13,616 nucleotides of DNA, from the NCBI GenBank assembly GCA_947447315.1, contig CANFJD010000043.1, positions 1-13,616 on the forward strand, written 5' to 3'. This stretch comes from Fimbriimonadaceae bacterium. GTDB taxonomy: Bacteria; Armatimonadota; Fimbriimonadia; Fimbriimonadales; Fimbriimonadaceae. The translations under genes and the position numbers were made by a program. Positions 1-6,121 of this stretch are shown piece by piece; position 1 is the stretch's first letter; the number at the start of each line of letters is the position of its first letter. The notes beneath the pieces are model-generated. The model was not told where the DNA came from and made no database searches. It saw only the letters and a list, made by a program, of their open reading frames with translations.

Positions 1-262
1 GAAGGTCTAGCCACGGCCCTTCTTTGCGAATGTCGCCGGGGGCCAGGTTGCACATGAGCTTGCGGTTAGGGAACCCCAGTTCGGAGTTCTTCATGGCGCT
101 GCGCACCCGCTCCTTGGATTCCCGCACCGCCGCGTCGGGCAGGCCGACCAGGATGAAGTTACGGTCCCCTTCGGCGGGCACCATATCGATGAGGTCGGTC
201 TCCACCACGATCGGCACCGCCTCGATCCCGATAAGGGTGGCACTGTGGCACTGCGCAATCAT
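1..262 (-). CDS. yifB: YifB/ComM family Mg-chelatase-like AAA ATPase, N-terminal fragment
   Basis: Reading the minus strand from the ATG at 262-260 gives 87 codons before the window edge. They start MIAQCHSATLIGIEA and include FILVGLPDAAVRESKERVRS and FPNRKLMCNLAPGDIRKEG. These match the hallmark N-terminus of YifB/ComM proteins: the ChlI-like domain with VGLPD-x-AV-ES-x-ERVR and NLAPAD-(I/L)-RKEG. Family members are about 500 residues with a following AAA+ core, which must lie to the left of the window. ComM is a helicase that aids branch migration during natural transformation in several proteobacteria; in other phyla the role is less clear. No strong Shine-Dalgarno precedes the ATG, and there is no in-frame alternative start close upstream. 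The frame is open to the edge, with no sign of disruption. The family call is firm, and the function in this organism is inferred. Confidence 0.93.
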   Translation of the reverse strand, partial: MIAQCHSATLIGIEAVPIVVETDLIDMVPAEGDRNFILVGLPDAAVRESKERVRSAMKNSELGFPNRKLMCNLAPGDIRKEGPWLDL

Positions 263-385
263 GGTGCATCCAGAATACTTTCCCCCCATTACTTTCCGCA
301 CTACGGGTGCCAGGGTGATCTGGCAAAGTAGCCCGCCGCCGACGTCGGCATGGTCGAGCCATGATGAGCTTCGATTCCTTGTGGA

Positions 386-595
386 TGCCTCGGCCTACCG
401 AGGCACAAAAATGGATTTGGGTTATTTGAAGCGGGCCTTGGCGTCTTGCCCACCCACCCCGCTCCCTTCGGTCGCTCCCACGCCACGGCCCGATGCAGAA
501 CCCGGGGTCACCGGAGTGACCCCGGGCTAAGTGATGCGATCCCTTCGGGATCGGGGAGCCTCGCGAGACGCTCGGCAGCCACAAGGGGCGTCTCG
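386..595. repeat. Cluster of five consecutive hairpins (structured intergenic element)
   Basis: Five inverted repeats follow one another. (1) 386-393/398-405, TGCCTCGG with CCGAGGCA, 8 bp and a 4-base loop. (2) 433-444/480-491, GGGCC-T-TGGCGT with ACGCCA-C-GGCCC, 11 pairs with one internal mismatch enclosing 35 bases. (3) 501-511/516-526, a perfect 11 bp stem. (4) 537-543/547-553, CGATCCC with GGGATCG, 7 bp and loop TTC. (5) 564-571/588-595, CGAGACGC with GCGTCTCG, 8 bp and a 16-base loop. None is followed by a T-run on either strand, so they are not typical intrinsic terminators. The dense layout looks like an interspersed palindromic repeat or a structured RNA, but copy number cannot be seen from one window. 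Confidence 0.6.
501..526. repeat. Perfect 11-bp palindrome with tetraloop CGGA
   Basis: CCCGGGGTCAC (501-511), loop CGGA, GTGACCCCGGG (516-526). It is the most stable single hairpin of the 386-595 cluster. No T-run follows on either strand. Its stem and loop lengths are the same as the hairpin at 1594-1619. Confidence 0.8.
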
Positions 596-610
596 TTCGA
601 GTGAGCTTTG

Positions 611-970
611 TTACCGGGTTGGGGCGGTTTCCAAACGAATCGGTGCCTTTCCGGCGATGGTCAATCCATCTCCGTAATTCGCGACCACGGAGAGGTGGTA
701 GAAGGTATCTCCCAGGTAGGGATGAAGCTGGACTAGGAGGCTCGGGGTTAGGGTTTCATCGGTGGATTCCCCGACTTCGAAATGACTTATTAGTAGCGGC
801 AGTACGATGCCGATTCCGGCTACTACCAGAGGTTTGTCGCTGGCTAGCCAAACCTCCTCCGGGTTTTCACCCAGCGTCAAGGTGAGCCGGACCCGATTCT
901 CCTGGTGGTGAATCCCGGTGAGCAATCCGTCGTGGAATGCGTCCAGCCGGGCAAGGTCATTGGGGGTCAT
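611..970 (-). CDS. Unknown 119-residue protein, second gene of a coupled pair
   Basis: I do not recognise this protein. The chosen start is the ATG at 970-968, which overlaps the TGA of the upstream gene (969-967) as ATGA, the classic translational-coupling junction. An in-frame ATG at 1015 would add 15 residues but would overlap the upstream gene by 49 bases. The N-terminus reads MTPNDLARLDAFHDGLLTGI. The central part has alternating hydrophobic residues (VRLTLTLGE, WLASDKPLVVAGIGIVLPLL), which suggests a small beta-rich, probably soluble fold. There is no signal peptide, metal motif or obvious catalytic residue. Small acidic proteins with a DA-x-HDG-x-L-x-GI type start are common among uncharacterised and immunity-like families, but that is only a resemblance. 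The long hairpin cluster follows its stop. It is probably a real gene because of the coupling and clean frame. Confidence 0.62.
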   Translation of the reverse strand: MTPNDLARLDAFHDGLLTGIHHQENRVRLTLTLGENPEEVWLASDKPLVVAGIGIVLPLLISHFEVGESTDETLTPSLLVQLHPYLGDTFYHLSVVANYGDGLTIAGKAPIRLETAPTR

Positions 971-1527
971 TGCGCGTGTACCGATGTTGATCGGGAGTAT
1001 CGGATCAGATTCCATCCGTCATTGTCGGTGAGGGTGATGGAATCGCAGTGGTCGAGCAGCCGGGAAATGATTTGGTCCTCTTCGGGCTTTGCCTCGCGGG
1101 AAAATAGTCTATCGATCGGCCAGGGCCCTTCATAGCCTTGGATGACACAGATCGCGTCGTCCACCAAGAATTGCCTCAGATCGTCCGACGGAATCCACCG
1201 GCCGTGGCCCCGAACGGCGAGGCGACGATACGGCTGCGTTTGCCACCCGTAGTTCACCCCCATGTAGATCTCAAATTCGGTTTCGACCAGCTCCACCTCT
1301 GCTGGTATGGGAGGCAGATTGCCAGCGGCATCTTCCAATCTTCCGACCGCCATGGTTCCCAGCAGAAAGGTGGTGTCTCGGGCAAGTAGATCTCGGAATT
1401 GTCGACCGAAATACGCGTGGACCCCCAATTCGGGGTGATCCCTGGTTCGGCAATCGTTCGAATAAAGCGTCTCCGTGACCACTCCGCCGGTCACCGAACT
1501 CCGTAGCGTTAGACCTACTTCTCTCAT
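967..1527 (-). CDS. Unknown 186-residue protein, first gene of a coupled pair
   Basis: I do not recognise this protein. It starts MREVGLTLRSSVTGG at the ATG 1527-1525, with no good Shine-Dalgarno upstream. It is soluble-looking with no signal peptide or membrane segment. Aromatic and charged residues are spread throughout (ELGVHAYFGRQFRDLL, EFEIYMGVNYGWQTQPYRR, GYEGPWPIDRLFSRE). The acidic stretch ELVETEFEIYMGVNYG and the terminal ITLTDNDGWNLIRYS look like beta strands. No known catalytic motif is visible. Its stop overlaps the start of the 119-residue gene by four bases, so the two are very likely co-translated and may act together. The pair is separated from the GHL10-like gene upstream by a 137-base spacer with a REP-like hairpin, so it may be its own transcription unit. 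A toxin/immunity or accessory role is possible but has no direct support. Confidence 0.62.
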   Translation of the reverse strand: MREVGLTLRSSVTGGVVTETLYSNDCRTRDHPELGVHAYFGRQFRDLLARDTTFLLGTMAVGRLEDAAGNLPPIPAEVELVETEFEIYMGVNYGWQTQPYRRLAVRGHGRWIPSDDLRQFLVDDAICVIQGYEGPWPIDRLFSREAKPEEDQIISRLLDHCDSITLTDNDGWNLIRYSRSTSVHAQ

Positions 1528-1593
1528 GTGTATTGGACTTGCAAACTCATGGGGTCGGCACGGACATTTTCACGCATCCAGACCTCACCCCTG

Positions 1594-1619
1594 CCCCTCT
1601 CCACCAGAGTGGAGAGGGG
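1594..1619. repeat. REP-like palindrome (CCCCTCTCCAC stem)
   Basis: CCCCTCTCCAC (1594-1604), loop CAGA, GTGGAGAGGGG (1609-1619): a perfect 11-bp stem preceded by CCTCACCCCTG. From memory, the CCTCACCCC-TG-CCCCTCTCC lead-in matches a family of short interspersed palindromes seen between genes in many GC-rich bacteria. It lies 46 bases past the stop of the GHL10-like gene, a usual place for such repeats, and could stabilise the 3' end of that transcript. No T-run follows. Confidence 0.7.
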
Positions 1620-1641
1620 TTCCCGCGCCTACTTCTGATAC

Positions 1642-1653
1642 TTTTCTAGAAAA
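1642..1653. promoter_or_regulatory. 12-bp perfect palindrome TTTTCTAGAAAA
   Basis: An AT-rich perfect palindrome sits in the spacer between the GHL10-like gene stop (1665) and the coupled unknown pair (start 1527). It could be an operator for the pair, whose promoter should lie in this spacer, but no -10/-35 boxes are convincing. It may be chance. Confidence 0.3.
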
Positions 1654-1664
1654 CCACTTCGAAC

Positions 1665-2648
1665 TCAGCTTCGGAATTCTTGGATGATGGGCCAGTGGTT
1701 TTCGTCTACGTCGCCGAAGAGGGAGACGCCGTGGGCTCCGCGGTGGAAGGCTATTTTTATGGCGGCGCGGAAGTCTTCTACTTTGGCGAGGTCGGGCATA
1801 TAGAGTCCGGCGTGGATGGGGATGGTGACGGCCTGGATGTTCTCGCGGATGCAATCGCCCACCCAATCGATGGGCTGTTCGTAAAAGGAGTGGTACGTCA
1901 TGGGGCAGACGACATCGAGCGGCCACTTATCCCAATCTTGCCGACAGATTTTGCGGGCGAGGCTGGGGGTGGGGAAGACGGCGGCGGAGATCATTTTGCC
2001 GTGATGGTGGGCGCGCTGGGTGAGCTCGGTAACCAGTTTGGTGACGCTGTCGTACCGAAACTTTAACCAAGCCTGATCGGTGGCCGGATCTTCGATATCC
2101 ATGGGGTCTCGCCCGTGCGATTTCTTGAACGCGGCACGGGTGTGCTCGGAGTAGCAGAAGTCGTAATCGGCCATTTCCTCGGTTTGATCGAGGCCGTATT
2201 TGGCCCACAAGCCGCGCGGCAGAATGACGTCGGGATAGCGGACGTAATCGAGGTGAACGCCATTAACGGCGCGGTGACTGGCTAGCTCGTCGACTTTCTC
2301 CTTGAGGTAATCCACCACGCCGGGAATGACGGGGGAGATCCAGCGGTAGTAATCGACGTAGGGTGGCTTATCGAAGCAGGATTTTCCGCTGCGGCTGACC
2401 ATGAACCAATCGGGATGGTGGTCGCGAATGTATTGGTCGCCGCGGTTGGTGGTCCACATCCAGGTATGTAGCTCTAGCCCGGCGGCGCGGATGATCTCAA
2501 ACTCGCGGTCGTCGATTCCGCCGCCCAGGTAGACGCCGGTGAGTCCGTGGTCTTTAAGGGCGCGGTACTTCGCCTTGAGGGCGGCTTCGGTGGCGTGGGT
2601 ATCAATTCCGGACCAGATCCAGAAGGTGCGGGCAGAGGGTTTGATCAT
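1665..2648 (-). CDS. GHL10-like (glycosyl hydrolase-like 10, DUF187 type) TIM-barrel protein
   Basis: 327 residues with no signal peptide or membrane segment, so probably cytosolic. The strand-4 type motif NGVHLDYVRYPD (129-140) is the hallmark of GHL10-like proteins, where an Asp sits at the end of a barrel strand. ISAAVFPTPSLAR (220-232) and DVVCPMTYHSFY (245-256) match later barrel strands of the same superfamily, and LTGVYLGGG (36-44) the first. Length is close to a bare catalytic barrel without the usual exported C-terminal modules. The substrate is unknown; the family is thought to act on polysaccharides but is largely uncharacterised. It is the last gene of the probable operon running from pyruvate kinase, 21 bases after the preceding stop. 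The ATG at 2648-2646 has no clear Shine-Dalgarno. The family is fairly sure and the activity is not. Confidence 0.8.
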   Translation of the reverse strand: MIKPSARTFWIWSGIDTHATEAALKAKYRALKDHGLTGVYLGGGIDDREFEIIRAAGLELHTWMWTTNRGDQYIRDHHPDWFMVSRSGKSCFDKPPYVDYYRWISPVIPGVVDYLKEKVDELASHRAVNGVHLDYVRYPDVILPRGLWAKYGLDQTEEMADYDFCYSEHTRAAFKKSHGRDPMDIEDPATDQAWLKFRYDSVTKLVTELTQRAHHHGKMISAAVFPTPSLARKICRQDWDKWPLDVVCPMTYHSFYEQPIDWVGDCIRENIQAVTIPIHAGLYMPDLAKVEDFRAAIKIAFHRGAHGVSLFGDVDENHWPIIQEFRS

Positions 2649-2669
2649 AAGCGGGTCAACCAGGCAATT

Positions 2670-3245
2670 TTATGGAGAATCAGGGACTTCGGAAAGCGTG
2701 AGATCGGCGCGACCATCGCCGCCGGGGATGGCGACCGCTTTGGCCACTAAGGACCAGCGTCGAGGCAGCGAAGTGGCGACATCGCGTTCGCCTTCGCCGG
2801 TGGCGTCGAACTTGTATTCGCGGTATTGAAATTTGAATTTGCTGGCAGAAATCGCCGAGATTTCGACTGAACCTTGGCCTAATCCGCCCAGCTCGGCGGG
2901 ATAGGTGGCATTTTTGGCCATCACCAGCGCGGAGTAGATGCGGGCGATGCGGTCATCGAGCGTCGATGGCATTTCATCGGTTTCGCTAACGATGCGGGCC
3001 GATAAGGGGAGGGAGTATTCGGCGATGACGGGCTTGAATTTGCCTTCGACGCGATCGGTGCCGATGAGGGAGTATCGAAACTGCCGGGTCTCTTTCACCT
3101 TCCAGCCGTTGGCACTGGCAGTGAGCTGCCGAGTGATGCCGTAGACGTCGGTGAGGTTCACATCGTCGGCGGCGTTCACGAACCGCACCGTGCGCACTGA
3201 GGCCACCGAAAGGGGAGGCGGGACGGTGAGCAGCAGAGAAATCAC
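2670..3245 (-). CDS. Unknown, probably exported 191-residue protein
   Basis: It starts at GTG (3245-3243), which overlaps the TGA of the upstream gene as GTGA, so translation is coupled. The first about 16 residues are hydrophobic (ISLLLTVPPPLSVASV) and lack the usual basic N-terminus, which suggests a short signal peptide or a weak membrane anchor. The rest is polar and beta-rich, with alternating runs such as EYSLPLSARIV, GSVEISAISASKFKFQYREYKF and RWSLVAKAVAI. Its size and pattern fit a periplasmic or surface beta-barrel-like or beta-sandwich domain. I do not recognise the family and see no catalytic motif. The tight link to the small membrane-anchored coiled-coil gene upstream suggests the two work in the same envelope compartment; this is inference. 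Confidence 0.7.
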   Translation of the reverse strand: MISLLLTVPPPLSVASVRTVRFVNAADDVNLTDVYGITRQLTASANGWKVKETRQFRYSLIGTDRVEGKFKPVIAEYSLPLSARIVSETDEMPSTLDDRIARIYSALVMAKNATYPAELGGLGQGSVEISAISASKFKFQYREYKFDATGEGERDVATSLPRRWSLVAKAVAIPGGDGRADLTLSEVPDSP

Positions 3246-3529
3246 GGCTTAAAGTCGGACGGCAACGGTAAAGGAACCTCGTCGGGTCTCAATTTACCCA
3301 GCGCCCGCACCTGAGCTTCGCGTCCGATGGCGGTTTGGGTTTCCGCATCTTTGCGCATGGAATCGGCAAGCTTCTTTTCTTGCACTTCGGCGTCGCGCAC
3401 GCGCTGTTTTGACTTGGCGTCAACCGCCTGGTATTCGCGCCACGCGGGAAGACTCAGCACGGTGCCGCTGGCAATGCCCGAGACCACCACGAGCAATGGG
3501 ACCAATATCGTCGTTTTTCGTTTAGCCAT
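3242..3529 (-). CDS. Small membrane-anchored coiled-coil protein, FtsB/DivIC-like outline
   Basis: 95 residues. A basic N-terminus (MAKRK) is followed by one hydrophobic helix at about 7-28. Next is a charged helical stretch at about 31-76 rich in K/E/A/Q, ending REAQVRALGKLRPDEVPLPLP. Short protein, inside-to-outside anchor, extracytoplasmic coiled coil and a terminal LG-x-x-RP-x-E-V motif match the outline of septum formation initiator proteins (FtsB/DivIC), where LG-x-V-x-PGE closes the coiled coil. The heptads are weak, so this is a resemblance and not an assignment. A good Shine-Dalgarno (GGAAGAGG, 3542-3535) lies five bases before the ATG. The gene sits 45 bases downstream of pyruvate kinase and overlaps the next gene by four bases. 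Confidence 0.75.
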   Translation of the reverse strand: MAKRKTTILVPLLVVVSGIASGTVLSLPAWREYQAVDAKSKQRVRDAEVQEKKLADSMRKDAETQTAIGREAQVRALGKLRPDEVPLPLPSDFKP

Positions 3530-3534
3530 CCTAG

Positions 3535-3542
3535 CCTCTTCC
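3535..3542 (-). promoter_or_regulatory. Shine-Dalgarno GGAAGAGG of the coiled-coil gene
   Basis: On the minus strand GGAAGAGG is followed by CTAGG and then the ATG at 3529-3527. It is one of the few strong ribosome binding sites in the window and fixes the start of the 95-residue protein. Confidence 0.7.
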
Positions 3543-3557
3543 GAACCCGTATTTGCA

Positions 3558-3576
3558 AAGCCGATGTCCTCGGCTT
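3558..3576 (-). terminator. Hairpin abutting the pyruvate kinase stop codon
   Basis: On the minus strand AAGCCGA-GGACA-TCGGCTT forms a 7-bp stem with a 5-base loop that begins inside the pyruvate kinase TAA and ends in TTTG. The U-run is too short for a strong terminator. It may partly attenuate transcription into the downstream coiled-coil gene, or protect the pyruvate kinase message. Confidence 0.35.
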
Positions 3577-4972
3577 ATTCCACTTCTAGCACTTGGATGA
3601 GGTTGGTGTTGCCCGGTACTCCGACCGGTACGCCCGCGGTGATGATAATGCGATCCTTCGCCTTCAGTCTCCGCGCCGCCACAAATGCCTTTATAGAATT
3701 ATCCACAGATTCTTCAGTAAATGTGGATAAAGTTGTACAAATCGCTTCCACTCCCCACACCACGGCCATTCGGTGAGCCGTGCGCGGTCGGGAGGTGGCG
3801 CAGAGGATGGCCACCGGCGGCCGATATTTGCTCACCAAACGGGGCGTTTGACCGCTCGTAGAGGTGAAAAGGATGGCCTCGGGGTCGATGAGTTTGGCCA
3901 TATCGGCAGCGGCGTGGGCGATGGCATCGCTGACGGACGGTTTTTGTTTTTTGTGACGGAATTCCCGCTCAATCTTGTAGTTATCCGACTCTTGATCGCC
4001 CGCTTCGCAGATGCGCGCCATGGTTTTTACGCATTCGGTGGGGTAGGCGCCGGCGGCGGTTTCTCCGCTTAACATCACGGCGTCGGTGCCGTCGAGGATG
4101 GCGTTGAAGACGTCGGTGGTTTCGGCCCGGGTTGGGCGCGGGTTTTGGATCATGCTCTCCAGCATTTGGGTGGCGGTAATCACCGGAATGGCGCGGCGGT
4201 TGCTGGCTTCAATGATCTTTTTCTGGGTGAGCGGAACATCTTCCAGGTCCATCTGGAGCCCCATATCTCCCCGCGCCACCATCACCAGATCTACTTCGTC
4301 AAGAATTTCTCCCAGGTTGTGGATGGCCTCTTTGGTCTCAATCTTGGCGCAGATGCCGATGTGGCGATCGGCGGGGATGAGTTCACGAAGTTCGCGGATG
4401 TCGCCCGCGTGTTTAACGTAGCTAAGGGCGATGAAATCGATGTCGTGCTGGAGGGCGGCGACGACGTCTTCCCGATCCTTCTCGGTGAGGGCCGGGACGT
4501 CGAACCCCTTGCCCATGAGCGTGACGCCCTTTCGCGATTTGAGAATGCCGCCAGTGACCACGCGGCAGGTGAATCGGGGATAGGTGCCGCTGACAACCTT
4601 GAATTCAATCTCGCCGTCGCCCAGCAGCAGCCGATCGTTTTTGGCCATTGCCTGCAAAATCTCGGGTTGGCTGATGGGGATGGCGCAGTCTTCGCCGACT
4701 TCAATCTGCTCGCCGGGCTTTAGGAATAAGCCGGCTTCGGGCAGTTGCCCGATGCGGAACTTGGGTCCTTGCAGGTCGGCCAAGATCGCGACCGGGCCCT
4801 CGGTCGGCGAGAGTTCGCGCACCCATTTGATCCAGCGCTCCTTCTGGTCCCACGATCCGTGGGAGCAGTTCAGGCGGGCAACGTTCATCCCGGCGTGAAT
4901 GAGCTGCTTGATTGCGTCTCGACTGTCAACGGCGGGGCCCAGGGTGCAGACGATTTTGGTGCGACGACGCAT
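3575..4972 (-). CDS. pyk: Pyruvate kinase (EC 2.7.1.40)
   Basis: 465 residues, the usual length for the short bacterial form. It converts phosphoenolpyruvate and ADP to pyruvate and ATP, the last step of glycolysis, in the cytosol. Motifs in order are MRRRTKIVCTLGPA (1-14), NVARLNCSHG (30-39, PEP and phosphate binding), LADLQGPKFRIG (64-75), AKIETKEA (209-216, catalytic Lys210 and metal ligand Glu212), MVARGDMG (231-238, metal ligand Asp236) and ITATQMLESM (265-274). NPRPTRAE, LDGTDAVMLSGETAAGAYP and the C-terminal allosteric-type domain follow. LQGPK at 67-71 is the signature of potassium-independent enzymes. ARGDMGLQ has Gln at 240 where Glu is usual. The ATG at 4972-4970 is chosen because the protein begins at the conserved RRTKIVCTLGP. 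The frame stays open upstream across the divergent gene, but that extension is meaningless. First gene of the minus-strand operon. Confidence 0.97.
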   Translation of the reverse strand: MRRRTKIVCTLGPAVDSRDAIKQLIHAGMNVARLNCSHGSWDQKERWIKWVRELSPTEGPVAILADLQGPKFRIGQLPEAGLFLKPGEQIEVGEDCAIPISQPEILQAMAKNDRLLLGDGEIEFKVVSGTYPRFTCRVVTGGILKSRKGVTLMGKGFDVPALTEKDREDVVAALQHDIDFIALSYVKHAGDIRELRELIPADRHIGICAKIETKEAIHNLGEILDEVDLVMVARGDMGLQMDLEDVPLTQKKIIEASNRRAIPVITATQMLESMIQNPRPTRAETTDVFNAILDGTDAVMLSGETAAGAYPTECVKTMARICEAGDQESDNYKIEREFRHKKQKPSVSDAIAHAAADMAKLIDPEAILFTSTSGQTPRLVSKYRPPVAILCATSRPRTAHRMAVVWGVEAICTTLSTFTEESVDNSIKAFVAARRLKAKDRIIITAGVPVGVPGNTNLIQVLEVE

Positions 4973-5044
4973 ATTCAGTAAGTTACCAACTTGCTTCGGT
5001 TCGTGGTCACGTGACCCGCAGAAATTCGTAGTATCTTCCAGAGG
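4973..5044. promoter_or_regulatory. Divergent promoter region between pyk and the acyl-CoA dehydrogenase-like gene
   Basis: These 72 bases are the only strand switch in the window, so both transcription units must start in or near them. They contain the palindrome at 5005-5016 and a small inverted repeat AAGTT-ACC-AACTT at 4980-4992, close to the pyk start. No convincing -35/-10 pair could be picked on either strand; TAGTAT at 5029-5034 is a weak -10 candidate for the plus-strand gene. Confidence 0.55.
5005..5016. promoter_or_regulatory. Operator-like palindrome GGTCACGTGACC
   Basis: A perfect 12-bp palindrome sits near the centre of the 72-base divergent spacer, 28 bases from the plus-strand start and 32 from the pyk start. 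A dimeric regulator bound here could control both units. The regulator is not encoded in the window. Confidence 0.45.
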
Positions 5045-6121
5045 ATGGAAACCCGGGATACCGAAATCGCAGCGATCCGCTTCCTGCGCGAGGTAGTGGC
5101 CCTGCGGGCGGAGGCGATTGATCAGTCGATCGATGCGATGCGGGCGACCTTGGTCGAGATGTGCCAACTGGACCTGATGGCCCTGAAGCGGCCGGCGGCC
5201 CACGGGGGACCGGATATGCCGGAGACGGAGTTTCGGCGGTTTCAGGTGGAAAGTGCGCGGGCCAGCGGGGCCTTTGCGTTTCTTCAGACCCAGCACCAAA
5301 GCGCCGTGGCGCTAATTTCGCGTTCGGATAACGAGGCTCTAAAGGCCGAATACTTGCCGAAAATGGGTAACGGCGAGCGGTTGGTGGGTATTGGATTTAG
5401 CCAATTGCGTCGACCCGGGGAGCCGATTATGCGGGCCACGGAGGTTGAGGGAGGTTACTTGCTGGATGGCCACGTGCCTTGGTGTACGGGGTTTGGGTTT
5501 TACGGCGAATTTCTGGTGGGGGCGCAGTTGCCCGATGGGCGAGCGCTGTTTGCGGTGGTGCCGTTAGTTTCCGGTCCGGGAGTTCATGTTTCGGAGCCGA
5601 TGAAGCTGGCGGCCATGGAAACGGCGCAGACGGTGACGATCGACTTCAAAGGATTTCGAATCGGGCCGGAGAAGGTGGTGTTTATCCGCGAGCGCGGGTG
5701 GATCCAGAATAACGACCGGATTAACATTGCGCTTCAGGGACAGTTCGCAATCGGGTGTGCGTTGGCGGGGTTGGACGTGGTGGCTCAGAATCGCGAGCGT
5801 CGTCCATCGGCGTTTATGGATGCCACTTACGAAGCGCTACGGCAACAGGTGGAGGACGCCCAACGTGATCTGGAGGCGTACGTGAGCGTGACATCGGAGG
5901 AATCGACCCCGGCGCGATTGGCGATTCGGGTGCGGGCGATTGATGTGATGCAGCGATGCGCCTGGGCGGCGGTCACCAGCAGTTCCGGCGCGGCGAATTA
6001 TCTGTCGCACCCGGCCCAGCGGATTCTGCGCGAATCTCTGGTATTCACCGTTAGCGCCCAGACCTCGGCCGTCATGGAAGGCACATTGCGGCAATTGACA
6101 TGCGAGTTTGCCAAGGACTGA
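5045..6121 (+). CDS. Acyl-CoA dehydrogenase-like flavoprotein
   Basis: 358 residues, slightly short for the family (about 380-400). An all-alpha N-terminal domain (about 1-105) is followed by a beta middle domain with VGIGFSQLRRPGEP (114-127) and GGYLLDGHVPWCTGFG (136-151), the flavin-facing G-x-x-x-TG region. A C-terminal helical domain ends FTVSAQTSAVMEGTLRQL (334-351). The MEGT in that tail lines up with the YEGT motif, whose Glu is the catalytic base of short- and medium-chain acyl-CoA dehydrogenases, so Glu345 is a candidate base. The FSQLRRPG variant of the middle domain is more like the atypical acyl-CoA dehydrogenase/DszC-type branch, so the substrate is open. It lacks a good Shine-Dalgarno (AGAGG directly abuts the ATG), so a leaderless or later start is possible. 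First gene of the rightward unit, overlapping the next gene by 22 bases. Confidence 0.85.
   Translation: METRDTEIAAIRFLREVVALRAEAIDQSIDAMRATLVEMCQLDLMALKRPAAHGGPDMPETEFRRFQVESARASGAFAFLQTQHQSAVALISRSDNEALKAEYLPKMGNGERLVGIGFSQLRRPGEPIMRATEVEGGYLLDGHVPWCTGFGFYGEFLVGAQLPDGRALFAVVPLVSGPGVHVSEPMKLAAMETAQTVTIDFKGFRIGPEKVVFIRERGWIQNNDRINIALQGQFAIGCALAGLDVVAQNRERRPSAFMDATYEALRQQVEDAQRDLEAYVSVTSEESTPARLAIRVRAIDVMQRCAWAAVTSSSGAANYLSHPAQRILRESLVFTVSAQTSAVMEGTLRQLTCEFAKD

Larger units (their letters stand above)
263..610. other. 348-base non-coding spacer rich in hairpins
   Basis: This lies between the stop of the 119-residue unknown gene (611) and the yifB start (262), both on the minus strand. No reading frame here resembles a protein; the open frames that exist are GC-driven. 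From about 386 to 595 it is almost entirely inverted repeats (described separately). The part from 263 to 385 shows nothing I recognise beyond a G-run on the minus strand near 285-292. Any transcript reading into yifB from upstream would carry all these stems in its leader. Confidence 0.7.

Noticed and set aside
386..410. Intrinsic terminator at the first hairpin of the spacer
   Set aside because: The stem is followed by A residues on the plus strand, so the T-run falls on the wrong side for minus-strand transcription.
24..584. Long open frames on both strands at the left end (24-530 plus, 159-584 minus)
   Set aside because: Both overlap the well-supported yifB N-terminus in other frames and otherwise cover the hairpin cluster; their translations are low-complexity Arg/Pro/Ser-rich.
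386..595. CRISPR array
   Set aside because: The stems differ in sequence from one another and there are no regular direct repeats or spacers.
971..1015. Start of the 119-residue gene at the ATG 1015
   Set aside because: It would overlap the upstream gene by 49 bases; the ATGA at 970-967 is a far more typical junction.
1680..2066. 128-residue plus-strand open frame inside the GHL10-like gene
   Set aside because: It is antisense to a gene with clear family motifs and consists of Gly/Asp/Val-rich shadow translation.
4973..5299. Upstream extension of the pyruvate kinase frame by 109 residues
   Set aside because: It crosses the divergent spacer and the start of the plus-strand acyl-CoA dehydrogenase-like gene, its residues match no family, and pyruvate kinases begin at the conserved RRTKIVCTLGP.
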